Positions 10,208 to 20,523 of a DNA stretch of 64,000 nt are shown piece by piece; position 1 is the stretch's first letter; each line of letters opens with the position of its first letter. The notes under the pieces are model-generated. The model was not told the origin of the DNA. It was given only the letters and a program-made list of their open reading frames with translations, and ran no database searches. A program made the translations under genes and the position numbers. This DNA is from Prorocentrum cordatum (Eukaryota; Sar; Dinophyceae; Prorocentrales; Prorocentraceae). Location: contig CAUYUJ010016288.1 of assembly GCA_963575745.1 (NCBI GenBank), positions 160,001 to 224,000 of the forward strand, read 5' to 3'.

Positions 10208-10858
10208 TCATGCAAGCCAGAGTAGGCGACAGGCAGCTCTTATTTCGGTTTGTGCGACAGTGCAGCTGGGAGAGAGAAGGAAGGCGTCAGCCATAATGCT
10301 ATTGACCCAGATCGGAGCGTGGTCATAACCAATCAGCTCGGGAGAAGAAGTGAGGGAGGGGGAGAAATAATAAGCATGCACGTCAATAAGCCAACCACAT
10401 CCAACACCCATTTCGGACCGCCCTCCGTCGAAAGCACCACGGAGAGCATTGATCTTAATGTTGTGATTACGGATCTCCTGAATGATGTCATGTTTGTATA
10501 TTCTTCCCGTGTTGCCCCTTCGTGCTTCCCAGGTCAACTCGTCCGCCCTTTCATTTCCTTCACGGTACACCCACTTGATAATGTTGTGCCCAGCGTTCGG
10601 AGGTCTCATATTGGCAATGGTGGTTAACTCATACAACTCATGTTGTGCCTCATGCAACGTGTTAGAATATACAAGGTTAGAGGTCTGCCACACCCCTGAG
10701 AGCCAGTTGATCACCACCTGCGAGTCACCCGCAAGTTCGACCGCGAGCGAATGTCTGTCAAACAGCCACTCCGACTGTTCTTCAAAGACCCTGGCCAACC
10801 TGATAGCTCTCTGTACCGCCTTGCCCTCGTTATCCTCCGCCTCCTCCTCCTCCTGCAT
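10208..10858 (-). pseudogene. Element X ORF2, C-terminal permuted RNase H segment
   Basis: This frame carries ELAGDSQVVINWLSG (third Asp), VYREGNERADELTW (fourth Asp), then LRGAFDGGRSEMGVGCGW (first Asp) and VAQTEIRAACRLL (Glu). In ordinary RNase H the DG-x and Glu segments come first, so the order here is reversed by halves. All four acidic residues are kept although the rest of ORF2 is frameshifted. An Arg/Glu-rich coiled linker precedes the domain, as in element 1. Confidence 0.8.
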
Positions 10859-13800
10859 ACAGTACTGTGTCTGCGGCTCCTTTTGACGAAGTATTTGAAT
10901 ATGTTATGTTGTACTTCATAGTGTGTACAAACGTCTTTACAGAATCTGATCCAATCCCTTTCCGCCCAGCCCAGCGCGCCCGTCATCCAGATATCGGTGC
11001 CAACATTTTCAAAGAGCGAAGCCCAAGACGTGAAAGCACCGCTCTGTCCACCCGCACACTTACGGGTGAGCGACCTGGCCGACTTGGTGCCCACGCTGGC
11101 ACAGAAAGCGTCGATTTGATCACTCCATTGTCTCCCTCCCACCAGCATAAGAGCACGTGCCTGTAATGCCGTCCCGAGGTTCGATCTGGTTGACGTGATA
11201 TGTCTGACTTTTGTCCGCGGTCCCTCGGGCAACTCACAGGCCCCCCTAGGGCCAGTCACCGCGGGCAAGGTGCCCCCCAGGGTAATACGTCTCCGCTTTT
11301 GGTCATCTTGACATTGTTTCGCATATTGTGTGATACGTTTGCGGCGATTCCAGGTATGCTGTCGCGATGGCTCCTCCCCATATGGGTTTCTCCCAACGGA
11401 CTCCCCGAGCTCTTGAGAACCCCCCGTCACCGAAGGTTCATTCTGCACAAAGTCTGGTCAGGTATCCAACTCAACTGAGAAACCAGATAGCGCAACATCT
11501 TTGGCCCACACCCACTGCTTGTAGAGCGTGAGTTGGACCAGGCTGGGTTTGCCCATCTTCTGCAATATTTCCCTCCCCATGTCGAACATGCGTCGGCCAA
11601 AGATGGACCAACTCACCTCAGACTTTTTCCTACGCCATACAAAATTTGACAGGAGCTCACCCTCACGTGCATGAATATACTTCAACGTGCTTGTATCGAT
11701 GATGATGCCCTCAATGCGATACAAAAAAACGTGTTTGCGCCATCGTGACATATCTTCTGATGTTCTTCTTCATCGCAATCTGCCTATTCATGAAAAAGGG
11801 GCGGGCACTCCAAAATGCTTTCTCCATGTCTTTCATTCTGTGAACAATATCAACATGCGTTTTGAACTCTCTATCCAGCATAATACCCAAGATCTCCATT
11901 TTCGTAACCTGTTCGAGTTAGATGACATGTGGCAATACTCTGTGCTCATGTGTGCGCCTCTCCTGCTCAAACAGCTGGAGATGGCTCGCACAGCTCAGAC
12001 TCCCTTGGCCATCCCTTGGGCCAGCTGTTGGGACAATCAAAGGCACCTCCAAGTCATGATCACATCCTAGCTTCATATATTCAATATTACTCTCTTTCCA
12101 CTCAAACCCAAAGCGACGCAGGGCATACGTCATGTCGGCAATCATGCTTGTCAACTGAAATGAGCTGGCCGCGAGCAAGATCACATTATCGGCCCACAAC
12201 ATGTTAGTGACTTTCCAGTCCCGATGTTCGCAGCTGCGTACATATGCACCCGCATCCGAGAGAGACCACCCCCAACCCTTCTCATGCCATCCCTCCGCAA
12301 TCTCATCAAAGGCAGCAATGGAGAGGGCGATCCACAAGGTCGGTGCCTCGAGCGAGCCCGTGCGGACGCATCGGTTCCAAGGTACACCAGCTGTCGACAC
12401 CTCTTGGAAGCGGAACTCCGCCTCGTTGTCGAGATAGCACTCAAGTAATGCGCATGCAAGCAGATGTTTAACGCAAATATATTCCAGAGCATGTGCAGCC
12501 ACAGGTACCGTAAAGGAATCAAAAGCAAAGGCCACGTCCAGGCTGGCGAGGTGGAGCACATGTGATTTCCCCCACTGGGCAGCATGGCGGCAGGCGTTTT
12601 TAAGACCCGCCGTTACTTCATGACATCTACGCTCCGGCACAAAGCCATAGCATCGGACAAATTCTCCCGATCCCCTCGCTCTGATGCGCCGCTGAATTAG
12701 GTGGGTGAGGCACCCGCTGTACCATTTACCGAAGACACTGAGTAACACTAACCCCCTAGATTCGTACAGGGAACACTTCAACTTGTTTTTTCAGGATGAC
12801 CGTAACAAGGATCTTTCTCCACGATTCTGGCGTGACAATCTGGCGCTGATAAAGGGACTGAAAGGCCTGCAGTACAAGACGGAGTGTTTCCAAAGAGAGT
12901 GTCTTGAGCATGGCGGCCGAAACGCCGTCTGACCCAACAGCCCTCCCCACTTTCAACTTCGCACGAGTCTGGAGCAGCACCCCCATGTCCAGCGGGCACT
13001 TGGTACTTCCTTCCTTCCTCATCTCCTCCTCCGCCCTCTTCCTCAGCTCCCTTAGGCAGTGCACAGCACGTGACTTCTCATCCTCGCTGGAGTATCTAGT
13101 GAGGCCGTGTCGACGGAGGGCCTCAGTCCATTTACTTCGATCAGTGCATGGTACCCCATCAATAATCAAACCCCGAACAATCGGTGTACGCTTCCTTCCA
13201 TCTCGATAGGCATGTTCGATGCACTCTCTCTGCCTCGCCCTCCTAACCTTGTTCCACCTCCTCCTACTGCACTTGAACGTCTCCTCATCCACTTCCCCTC
13301 TCTTCCACTACTTATGCAAAGCATAGTGCGCCTGTCTGATCTGTACGTGCTCCTCAGACCATCTGGGTGTCCCTGAGCTCTTCCTCTGGGTTCCTGTCGG
13401 GGCTAACTCCGCGGCCTTAAAGAGGCCCTCACTCATGGACTCCAGGGGGTTGCCCATCACGCTGTTCTCCGCCATCCTCCTCCTCGTCCTTCTGGCCTGC
13501 TCCTTCTTATCCTTGTCGTTCTCCTCCACCTCCAAACCCACCTCCTCGTTATACTGTTTGGTACCCACCTCCTCCCTTACTTCAGTGTCAGATGCACTGC
13601 CGAAGATGTGTGAGCTGGGGAGAAGGGCGCGGTCGAAAAGCGCAGCGGCATCACGTGAGGGCACACCAGGGTCCACATGCCAGTGTGCCATCTTCCTGGG
13701 TCGGCAACCCGCGCGGTCCAACTGTATGTCCTCGATGCTCGGAGCCGTGAGTGAAAGAAGCTTATGGTCACTCCAGAACGTGTCTAATGATAAATCCCCT

Positions 13801-14640
13801 TCCAAAGATCTCCTTATTCCAGCTGCCTCAGGAATAAGCCAAGTAGAATTTGTTGGTGGGGGCTTTCAAGATTTGGGTACCGCTAGATAGTCATATACAT
13901 GCTCATAGCCCCTCGTACTCCTCCACGTAGTGTCCCCCTCCTCCTTCCTGTGCCTCGGAGCCCCAAAGGTGCTGGCCAGCTGGAGTCCCAAGATACCCAT
14001 GGTGGCCACTAGGGCCTCGCTCGTGGCTCTTCTGATGATTCTAGCACGTTTTTCATGCCCACCACGCCCTCCGCGTTGATCAGGTAGAACCCCATCTCCC
14101 GAAACCTGCAGGTGCCCAGAAACCTGCAGGTGCCCAGATATCGATGCTGATGACGAGAAGTTTGATGTGATGAAGTTGTTGCAACTGGTTGCAATCTACA
14201 GCGCACTTCCTGAGAATGTCCTGGTAAAGTTGAACAATGCCCAATTCTGCCACTTCCGTATTCCCCATCGTGCCTTTGTGGGGCAAATAAATTGATGCAA
14301 AAATGAAGGATTCAAACGCAACCACAGCAGATCTTACCCCAATACGCTGGTCTAGGAACTGTTTGGCGAGGTCCGAGCGGAAGAGAACACCAGCATGTCC
14401 ACTCGGGCTCCGCACGATATCCCCATTGAAGTTCTGAAAATCATCGCCTTCAGCCGAGAGAATTGCACGGAATGGTGAGTCGACCAACGACTCATCCTGA
14501 ATTTGATGTTGCGCCTCCTGCAGCCCGACCACATCGAAGTCACGGAGCGCCTGTAGTGCTTTAGCTGCCGACGACTTCCCAAGCCTCCTGGCATTCCAGC
14601 TCGCGAGCCGAAGACCTGGGCACCCTCACCAGTTGTCGGC
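10711..14640 (-). pseudogene. Element X ORF2, endonuclease and reverse transcriptase (frameshifted)
   Basis: Minus-strand pieces in order: endonuclease start LRLASWNARRLGKSS (about 14600) and GLQEAQHQ; endonuclease end WSDHKLLSL (about 13770); an Arg-rich linker; RT start LQTRAKLKVGRAVGSDGVS (about 12960); RT core 11918-12781 with ASLDVAFAFDSF, VRTGSLEAP and LWADNVILLA; thumb 11458-11751; and a linker to 10711. At least five frame changes separate them. A 17-bp tandem duplication (about 14099-14136) disrupts the endonuclease. WADN is encoded at 12185-12196. Confidence 0.85.
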
Positions 14641-14758
14641 AGTGACATGCGCCTGCCACGCTTGACAATTGATGGCAGGGTCGATCTGCGAGAGTTCTGA
14701 CGCCGTGAGTTTCCAGCCTGGGCCCCGTTGCCATACCCCAAAGCAACGCTCCTGGGCC

Positions 14759-15772
14759 CTACCTGTCGTAGGACTGCCGTTGAGGCTGCTTGTGGGGTTC
14801 GACCTCCGTCGCCACCTGGAAACGTGCATTGATCTTATCCCCGAAAGCATCTGCTGCTGCCAGTGGTTCAGATTTCTCATCCAACTTGCCCTTCCAAAGA
14901 TTTCGTATCTCCCGGGCCACCGTCGGTTTGAGGAATATGCGAAGCTGCCAACATCCCCATGGCTTGTTTGAATTGAAAGCAATACTATCCTCACGATTGA
15001 ATACATTGTTCATCTTTTGTCCATCAACCGTCTCAAAAGGTGCAGCGAAATCATCCATAAGTATTGAAATAACTTCATGGGCATTGGCCTCTGCGAGGTT
15101 GCGACTGGAGCGTCCCACCACCATGCTTGGGTCCCCATTTCCCCACCCTCTGATCTGGATGTATGTTGGCGCAAAAGTGGACGGCCTTGGAGGAGGCCCC
15201 GTATTCCCAGATCCCACTCTGGAACTGCTCTCACTATCTACACTGAGTCCACTCTTGCTACGTGTCGAAATATGGTGATTCTGCAGATGTTTCACCGTTG
15301 CCTGGAGCTGCTTGAGCTCCTCCCCTTGGCGTGTGAGTTCTTTCTGTACCACATTCACCGACTCACGAACGGGCCCCACTTCCTCCGCGATGACTTGTTT
15401 GAGAGTTGATTTGAAGGTTTTTTCATTGGCGGCATTTTGCTCGGCAAACTTATTGTCCAGAAGGGCAGCAAAGGCTTCCATGCCAGGCGGCAACTGGTGT
15501 CTCATGCGTTTGGCACGCTCATCCTCAGGAGGTCCCTGGGGCACACCAGCAGCAGCCAACTCAGCCGCCACTCCCGCTCGGCGTTCCGCCGTGCTGATCT
15601 CATGCGTCATTGCTGGATCTCTGAAGAAAACTTGATCTGACGAATCTGGCCGAATCCGCCAGGGGTCTCTACAATAAAGCTGATCGAGACTCTGAGGTGG
15701 ATCTGAGTCGGGGGTACTTTCTGAGGGTATGTTCTCACCAACTCCAAAATCCCAATCGCCCTCTTCTTGCAT
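14759..15772 (-). CDS. Element X ORF1 protein
   Basis: About 337 aa from the ATG at 15772 (start MQEEGDWDFGVGENI). The frame is open further upstream, to 16333, but that region crosses the element boundary at 16116 and cannot all be ORF1. There is a predicted coiled coil around residues 110-180 (KFAEQNAANEKTFKST ... ELKQLQATVKHLQ), then a conserved segment FAPTYIQIRGWGNGD that matches FTPTFIQLTGWARGG in element 1 ORF1. By analogy with other LINE ORF1 proteins it should be a trimerising, RNA-binding chaperone; that role is inferred. It is intact although ORF2 is broken. Confidence 0.7.
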   Translation of the reverse strand: MQEEGDWDFGVGENIPSESTPDSDPPQSLDQLYCRDPWRIRPDSSDQVFFRDPAMTHEISTAERRAGVAAELAAAGVPQGPPEDERAKRMRHQLPPGMEAFAALLDNKFAEQNAANEKTFKSTLKQVIAEEVGPVRESVNVVQKELTRQGEELKQLQATVKHLQNHHISTRSKSGLSVDSESSSRVGSGNTGPPPRPSTFAPTYIQIRGWGNGDPSMVVGRSSRNLAEANAHEVISILMDDFAAPFETVDGQKMNNVFNREDSIAFNSNKPWGCWQLRIFLKPTVAREIRNLWKGKLDEKSEPLAAADAFGDKINARFQVATEVEPHKQPQRQSYDR

Positions 15773-16116
15773 ACACAAAGTATGTTGTACAGTAAGTGGA
15801 GTGTGCACGATATCTCTCACCGTGAGCTCAACAGCCGATGCCACTCTCAACTTCAGAAGTAAGAACACCCACGAAATTGATCTTCTGATAATTTGATGCG
15901 TCTCTTCACTGCAGGGCCGCCGACAAAATGCCGCGGCAGACGAGCAACACACAAACAAACCAATACAACAAGCAGGCGGCCTGCTGCCTCGAACTCGCTG
16001 AAGTCGAAGGAGACGCCCGCGGCCCGATCGCCGCGCACCCCCGCGCGGCGGGCCAGTCCCTGACCGCACAATGCGGCTCGAGCCGCACGAGGAGGCCCCA
16101 CGAGCCCCAGCAGCAA

Positions 16117-16126
16117 CCAACCTTGG
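16117..16126. repeat. Target-site duplication copy between elements X and 1
   Basis: CCAACCTTGG lies exactly between the 5' end of X and the 3' T-run of element 1. The same core ends the left dyad half at 10026 and begins the right dyad half at 22084. Three target copies for two insertions is what serial insertion at one site predicts. Confidence 0.8.
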
Positions 16127-16344
16127 TTTTTTTGAGTTTGAGTCAGGGCGCGGACAGCTGTGACAGCTGAGCCCTAAGACTCCCAAACGGAGCACAGGGT
16201 AGCTGGAGAGGGCAACTCTTATCATCACACTGCCGAGCCACTGAGGCATAGGCAACGGAATAGGATGCAGGAACAAGGAAAAGGATGCAATACAACATGT
16301 GAAAATGTAAAGGTGTTGGAGAGCTCCAAGCAAGATGAAATGAG

Positions 16345-19300
16345 TCAGCTGCTTGGATGAAAGATGCTACCCAAAATGTGCTCCACGGCCATACAGAGCC
16401 GTTGTGCTGCAATCATCTCACAAAACATGACAGAAGCAGAGGCATCAAGCGAGACAGCTTCCTCCGCCACCAACTGCCACGTCCCGTGTACACACAAATC
16501 TATACACCATCCTGCAGCACATCCCTCCACAGAGCGACCTCCGTCGAAGAATCCACGGAGGCCGTCTAGTTTTGTTTTACTCGCATGTTCAATAAGTGAG
16601 GTATGGAACGTAACGTAACTATTTTTGGTTCTGGCCAACCATGTCAGCCTGTCAGCTCTTTCGTTTCCTTCTCGATAGATCCACTTGAACATATTGTGGC
16701 CCCAACTCGGAGGCCTCATACCATACAACACAGAGATATGCTCCAGCCTATTTTGAATGTCGCCAAGAATGTGCTTGTAGATAATATTGGATGTTGCCCA
16801 GAGACCGTTAATCCAATTCACCCCTGTGGCGGAGTCCCCAATCAATTCCATCGGTATCGAGTCCCGAGGCTCCGCATTCCACTCCGATGCATGTTCATTA
16901 ATGTACGCAAGTCGTTTCTCCATCTTCTCGTCCTCCTTCCTTTGCTGCTCCTCCGTCTTCTCCCTCTCCTCCTCCTCCCTAGCATATCCCGCAGGTTGTG
17001 CATGTTTAAAGTAACAGTACCCCCACGCCTCCTCCATGTTAGTAACATCCAGTGCCCGCTTCAGAAATTCTTTCCATCCCTGACGTGAAAAGGATAACGT
17101 GTGATACCAATCCTTCCCTGATACCAACTCGAAAATGTAATGGAAGTTTCTCAACGCCAGTGGTCTCCCCCCCTCATGCCGACGCGTCATTAATGGGCGT
17201 TCTTTCCAAGGCAGCGATGCAATGAAGGCCTGCCGTCGGTCAGTCCACTCCCCCGACCATGCAAAAATACATTCTCTAGCCTGCATATGCGAGTCCCCTG
17301 TACTACGATGCTGAGGTGGAGCCACCCGTCGCCGCTTGTTTGCAGCGATTTCCTGCGACGGCAACTCAACAGAGGAACGCTTTTGCGACAGAGAATCCTG
17401 AGATGGATGGAATGTCTTTGCACGCTTATGCATCTGGGAAATCAGATTGCGCCGATGCGCGGGTAATTGTGTCTGAGAACCAGGGAGCTCAAAGGAATCA
17501 ACAGCATGCATCGTCTCACACACGTCAGGATGACATCCCATTGATGTCGAGCACGCAATACTTGGTAGCACATACATGGGTTCATCCTGACGTTGTCTCT
17601 TGGCCGGCGGTGGCTCACACGCAGCAAAGACGTTGGGGCCAGGCTTGCCTGAAGAATCAAAAGTACCTGGAGGAATCTGTGCGGGTGTTGGGTTCAGGCG
17701 TTTCACAGTAAACGTACAGTCCTGAGCCCACTGCCACTGACGAAACAAGAATAGCTGCACAAGAGACGGCCGTCCCAATTCCAGGAGCATACGCCGCCCA
17801 CGTTTGTACAAGTTGCATAAGTATATACTCCAATCCATGTCGGCAGGTTTCGGGCGGCGTACCATAGAACACAATATTTTACCTTCCCACGTGTGCAACT
17901 GTTTCAAAGTGTGGTGGTCCGCTGGCATGCCTTCAACACCGAAAAGTACAAAACTACGCAACCTAGATTCATAATGCTTGATTTTCTTCTGGAAGGGTAC
18001 AGCACGATTCGTATAAAACTTGCGGAACTGGTTAAATCGCTTCCAACCCCGAGCCAATTTCCAAGCCACATCATGGTGTTTGTCAGTCTTGGTCGTGACC
18101 AGGCAACCCAGGCACTCCATTTCAGAGCATCGCGGAAGACACAGGGTACCGAGATCGTTCACCTGGACAACGAGGTTCCCCGTCGAGGCGCCTTCAGAGT
18201 CCTCCCCAAAGGCAAGATAGTGTAGTGAGGAATCTTTCCATCTGAAACCGTGCGTATACAGCTGAGCCGAGAAGTCCCCCACCATACGTGTGAGCTCAGT
18301 CTTTGATTTCGAGAAAAGCAAAATGTTATCGGCCCAGAGCGCATGAGTAAGATACCTCCCACCAGCCTCCACCCCCAAATCGTACCCCAACTTCTCCTCC
18401 TCCCAATTCAGTACAATCCTATCCCACATCAGTAGTGTCACACACTTCCACAGGAAGGGGGCCTCCACACTACCAGTACGTACACATGCATCCCAGGGAA
18501 TACCCGTCGCCGTGGAGTCCTGAAAGGTAAAGTCCGCTGTGTCCAGGATACTGGGAGCGAGTAGCGCCAACGCAAGGTCATTGGGGAACCCAGGGATGGC
18601 ATCCAAGGCCCGACTGGCCTTCTCAACCGTGACGTTATCAAAGGCAGTCTGCACATCTAATGACGCGAGGTGCAGGGTCTCATCTTTCCCCCACTCCAGA
18701 GCGTGTGTGGTGGCATGCTTAAGCATGGCAGTGATCTCGTGCGTGCGCCTTCCCTTGCAAAATCCGTAGTTATGTAGATATTGTGGGACCCTTTTCAGAT
18801 AACCTTCAGCAATCTCAACCAAACATGAAGTATACCATTTGCTTAGGCTGCTAAGTAAGACGAGAGCACGAGTATCAGACAACTTAGTGATATCTTTAGC
18901 TTTCGGCATCAACACCACAAGCAACTCAGACCAAATCCGAGGAGTAGGATACCGTTGAAGATACAGGTCTTGGAATAACCGAAGAATATGACGCAAACCT
19001 ACCCACGTGATACGTTTCAACATAGAAGGAGAAACTCCGTCCTTACCCACCGCCTTACCACACTTTAAGCGTGATCGTGCCTGTAACAATACGGACATGG
19101 AAATGGGGGAGACGTCCACTGTGTTCGTGTCCTGCAACCTCCTCCTCCTCCTCTCCTCGATACACTCCACGTTACGTATCCCTTGCGCAGCACAGTGGTA
19201 CTTGGCGAACCCGTGAGCATAGAGCGCCTTCTCCCACAACTCCCTATCCTCCGTGAGCACATCGTCATAACTCAATTTGTCCACCACCGTCCGAGCGAGC

Positions 19301-20505
19301 TTCCCGTCACGATGATCGTATTCGAGTCGACGACGAGTGTGTGCACGCATCTCCTTCCTTCTCTCTTTCTTAACCCTGATGAGCTCCTCCTCCTCCCCTC
19401 CTTCACGACGCAGTCGGCGATATTCATCATCAAGTTCCTTATGACGATCTGTCTTTTTGGGGATCTGCATTTTCTTTGGGACATTGGTGTATGACTCCTT
19501 GTCCTGTGTACATGCATTCAAGATAACAGGAGCCAATTCATCCGGGCAGAGACCAGATGGGTAACGAGCTGCAGCATGCAAACGACGATCAAGGTTAGCC
19601 GAAACTTGCAATTCCGAGGCTTCGTCGCAGCACCAATGAGTGAACGTTTGTCGTGGCTTCGTTCTCCAACGTCGAGTCGGAGCGGCCGATTCGGGGACAA
19701 GCAAGGTGAGCAGGGCATGGTCCGACAGGCGGGTCTTTCTGGGGTCCACGGAGCCCCTGAGTGTTGGCCTTAACCACGACACCTCCCACTGAGGCCTTTC
19801 CCAGGAGCTCGGAATACACAGGTAATCAAGAACCTTGTCCTCCTCCTCCGTCTCCTCCCTGGCCTTCCAGGTCGTACGACGGGTCCCAAAAGAATTCGAG
19901 AAAACCAAATCATAATGCCACATACATTCACAGAGCTCGTCACACATGTATTGTTGCATCCTCCTCCTACCCTGCTGGAAACCTCCACGTCCACCTCCTC
20001 CTGCATTGTCCCCTTCTTCAAATCTCTCACCCTGCACTGCAGAACCAGTCAAAGCAACATCTCCAAATACCGTGTGAGGCAGAAGCTCAACGTTAGCATC
20101 CATCCCGATGAACAAGTCCCACCCTTCCTTGGGAAACCTAACTCGGAGCGTATCCAAATCCTTTCGAAACGACTGCAATGTTTGTGTGAATAAGATATTG
20201 TGATCCCCTTTTTTCGGCGCATGTGGTAAGTACAAGCTGGCAACAATCAACGATTGAAACACGAGAATGACATAACGATTACCCCTGATGCATTCACGTA
20301 TGGAGGCTCTCCACACCCTCTTGTAGAGAACCCCGGCCTTCCCATCATTAGAAAGAGTTAAGGTGAAACCATGCTCAGAGCACCTACCTATTCCAAGGAA
20401 CTGGCACTCCTGCAAAGCGAGAACTTCCGAATTCGAGGTCTTGATCTGAGCAAGCATGTCGTGGCTGTTCATGCTGCCACAGCGCCTCACGTTATACGTG
20501 CCCAC
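16345..20505 (-). CDS. Element 1 ORF2: endonuclease, reverse transcriptase, permuted RNase H
   Basis: 1386 aa, uninterrupted. Residues 1-270 form an AP-type (EEP) endonuclease: TYNVRR (Asn5), LQE (Glu33), GMDANVE (Asp136, Asn138), LSDHALL (Asp262, His263). Residues about 470-760 form the reverse transcriptase: KAVGKDGVS, ASLDVQTAFDN (Asp617), RTGSVEAP in place of the usual Q-G-x-P-L-S-P, and LWADNILLF (724-727, at 18325-18336) in place of F/Y-A-D-D. About 810-930 is thumb-like, and 1170-1200 is a Glu/Lys-rich coiled linker. Residues 1215-1386 form RNase H in permuted order: IGDS (Asp1224), REGNERADRLTW (Asp1285), FFDGGRS (Asp1321), CEMIAAQ (Glu1363). The start is the first Met, 18 nt after ORF1. 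It should nick the target, prime reverse transcription there and degrade RNA in hybrids; this is inferred from the families. Confidence 0.93.
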   Translation of the reverse strand: MGTYNVRRCGSMNSHDMLAQIKTSNSEVLALQECQFLGIGRCSEHGFTLTLSNDGKAGVLYKRVWRASIRECIRGNRYVILVFQSLIVASLYLPHAPKKGDHNILFTQTLQSFRKDLDTLRVRFPKEGWDLFIGMDANVELLPHTVFGDVALTGSAVQGERFEEGDNAGGGGRGGFQQGRRRMQQYMCDELCECMWHYDLVFSNSFGTRRTTWKAREETEEEDKVLDYLCIPSSWERPQWEVSWLRPTLRGSVDPRKTRLSDHALLTLLVPESAAPTRRWRTKPRQTFTHWCCDEASELQVSANLDRRLHAAARYPSGLCPDELAPVILNACTQDKESYTNVPKKMQIPKKTDRHKELDDEYRRLRREGGEEEELIRVKKERRKEMRAHTRRRLEYDHRDGKLARTVVDKLSYDDVLTEDRELWEKALYAHGFAKYHCAAQGIRNVECIEERRRRRLQDTNTVDVSPISMSVLLQARSRLKCGKAVGKDGVSPSMLKRITWVGLRHILRLFQDLYLQRYPTPRIWSELLVVLMPKAKDITKLSDTRALVLLSSLSKWYTSCLVEIAEGYLKRVPQYLHNYGFCKGRRTHEITAMLKHATTHALEWGKDETLHLASLDVQTAFDNVTVEKASRALDAIPGFPNDLALALLAPSILDTADFTFQDSTATGIPWDACVRTGSVEAPFLWKCVTLLMWDRIVLNWEEEKLGYDLGVEAGGRYLTHALWADNILLFSKSKTELTRMVGDFSAQLYTHGFRWKDSSLHYLAFGEDSEGASTGNLVVQVNDLGTLCLPRCSEMECLGCLVTTKTDKHHDVAWKLARGWKRFNQFRKFYTNRAVPFQKKIKHYESRLRSFVLFGVEGMPADHHTLKQLHTWEGKILCSMVRRPKPADMDWSIYLCNLYKRGRRMLLELGRPSLVQLFLFRQWQWAQDCTFTVKRLNPTPAQIPPGTFDSSGKPGPNVFAACEPPPAKRQRQDEPMYVLPSIACSTSMGCHPDVCETMHAVDSFELPGSQTQLPAHRRNLISQMHKRAKTFHPSQDSLSQKRSSVELPSQEIAANKRRRVAPPQHRSTGDSHMQARECIFAWSGEWTDRRQAFIASLPWKERPLMTRRHEGGRPLALRNFHYIFELVSGKDWYHTLSFSRQGWKEFLKRALDVTNMEEAWGYCYFKHAQPAGYAREEEEREKTEEQQRKEDEKMEKRLAYINEHASEWNAEPRDSIPMELIGDSATGVNWINGLWATSNIIYKHILGDIQNRLEHISVLYGMRPPSWGHNMFKWIYREGNERADRLTWLARTKNSYVTFHTSLIEHASKTKLDGLRGFFDGGRSVEGCAAGWCIDLCVHGTWQLVAEEAVSLDASASVMFCEMIAAQRLCMAVEHILGSIFHPSS

Positions 20506-20523
20506 GATGGCGCCATGGCACCT

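Larger units (their letters stand above)
10027..16116 (-). mobile_element. Element X: full-length but decayed WADN-type LINE
   Basis: The 3' end abuts the dyad half at 9995-10026. The 5' end abuts a further CAACCTTGG copy at 16117-16126, where element 1 begins. It has ORF1 (14759-15772) followed on the minus strand by ORF2 broken by several frameshifts (10208-14640). The 5' terminus (minus strand) starts GCTGCTGGGG, and insertion NA also starts GCTGCTG. The length of about 6.1 kb matches element 1, so X is full-length but dead. Confidence 0.8.

Noticed and set aside
14759-16333. Full 524-codon ORF as element X ORF1
   Set aside because: The upstream part crosses the element 5' boundary at 16116 into the 3' UTR of element 1; the start at 15772 is more sensible.
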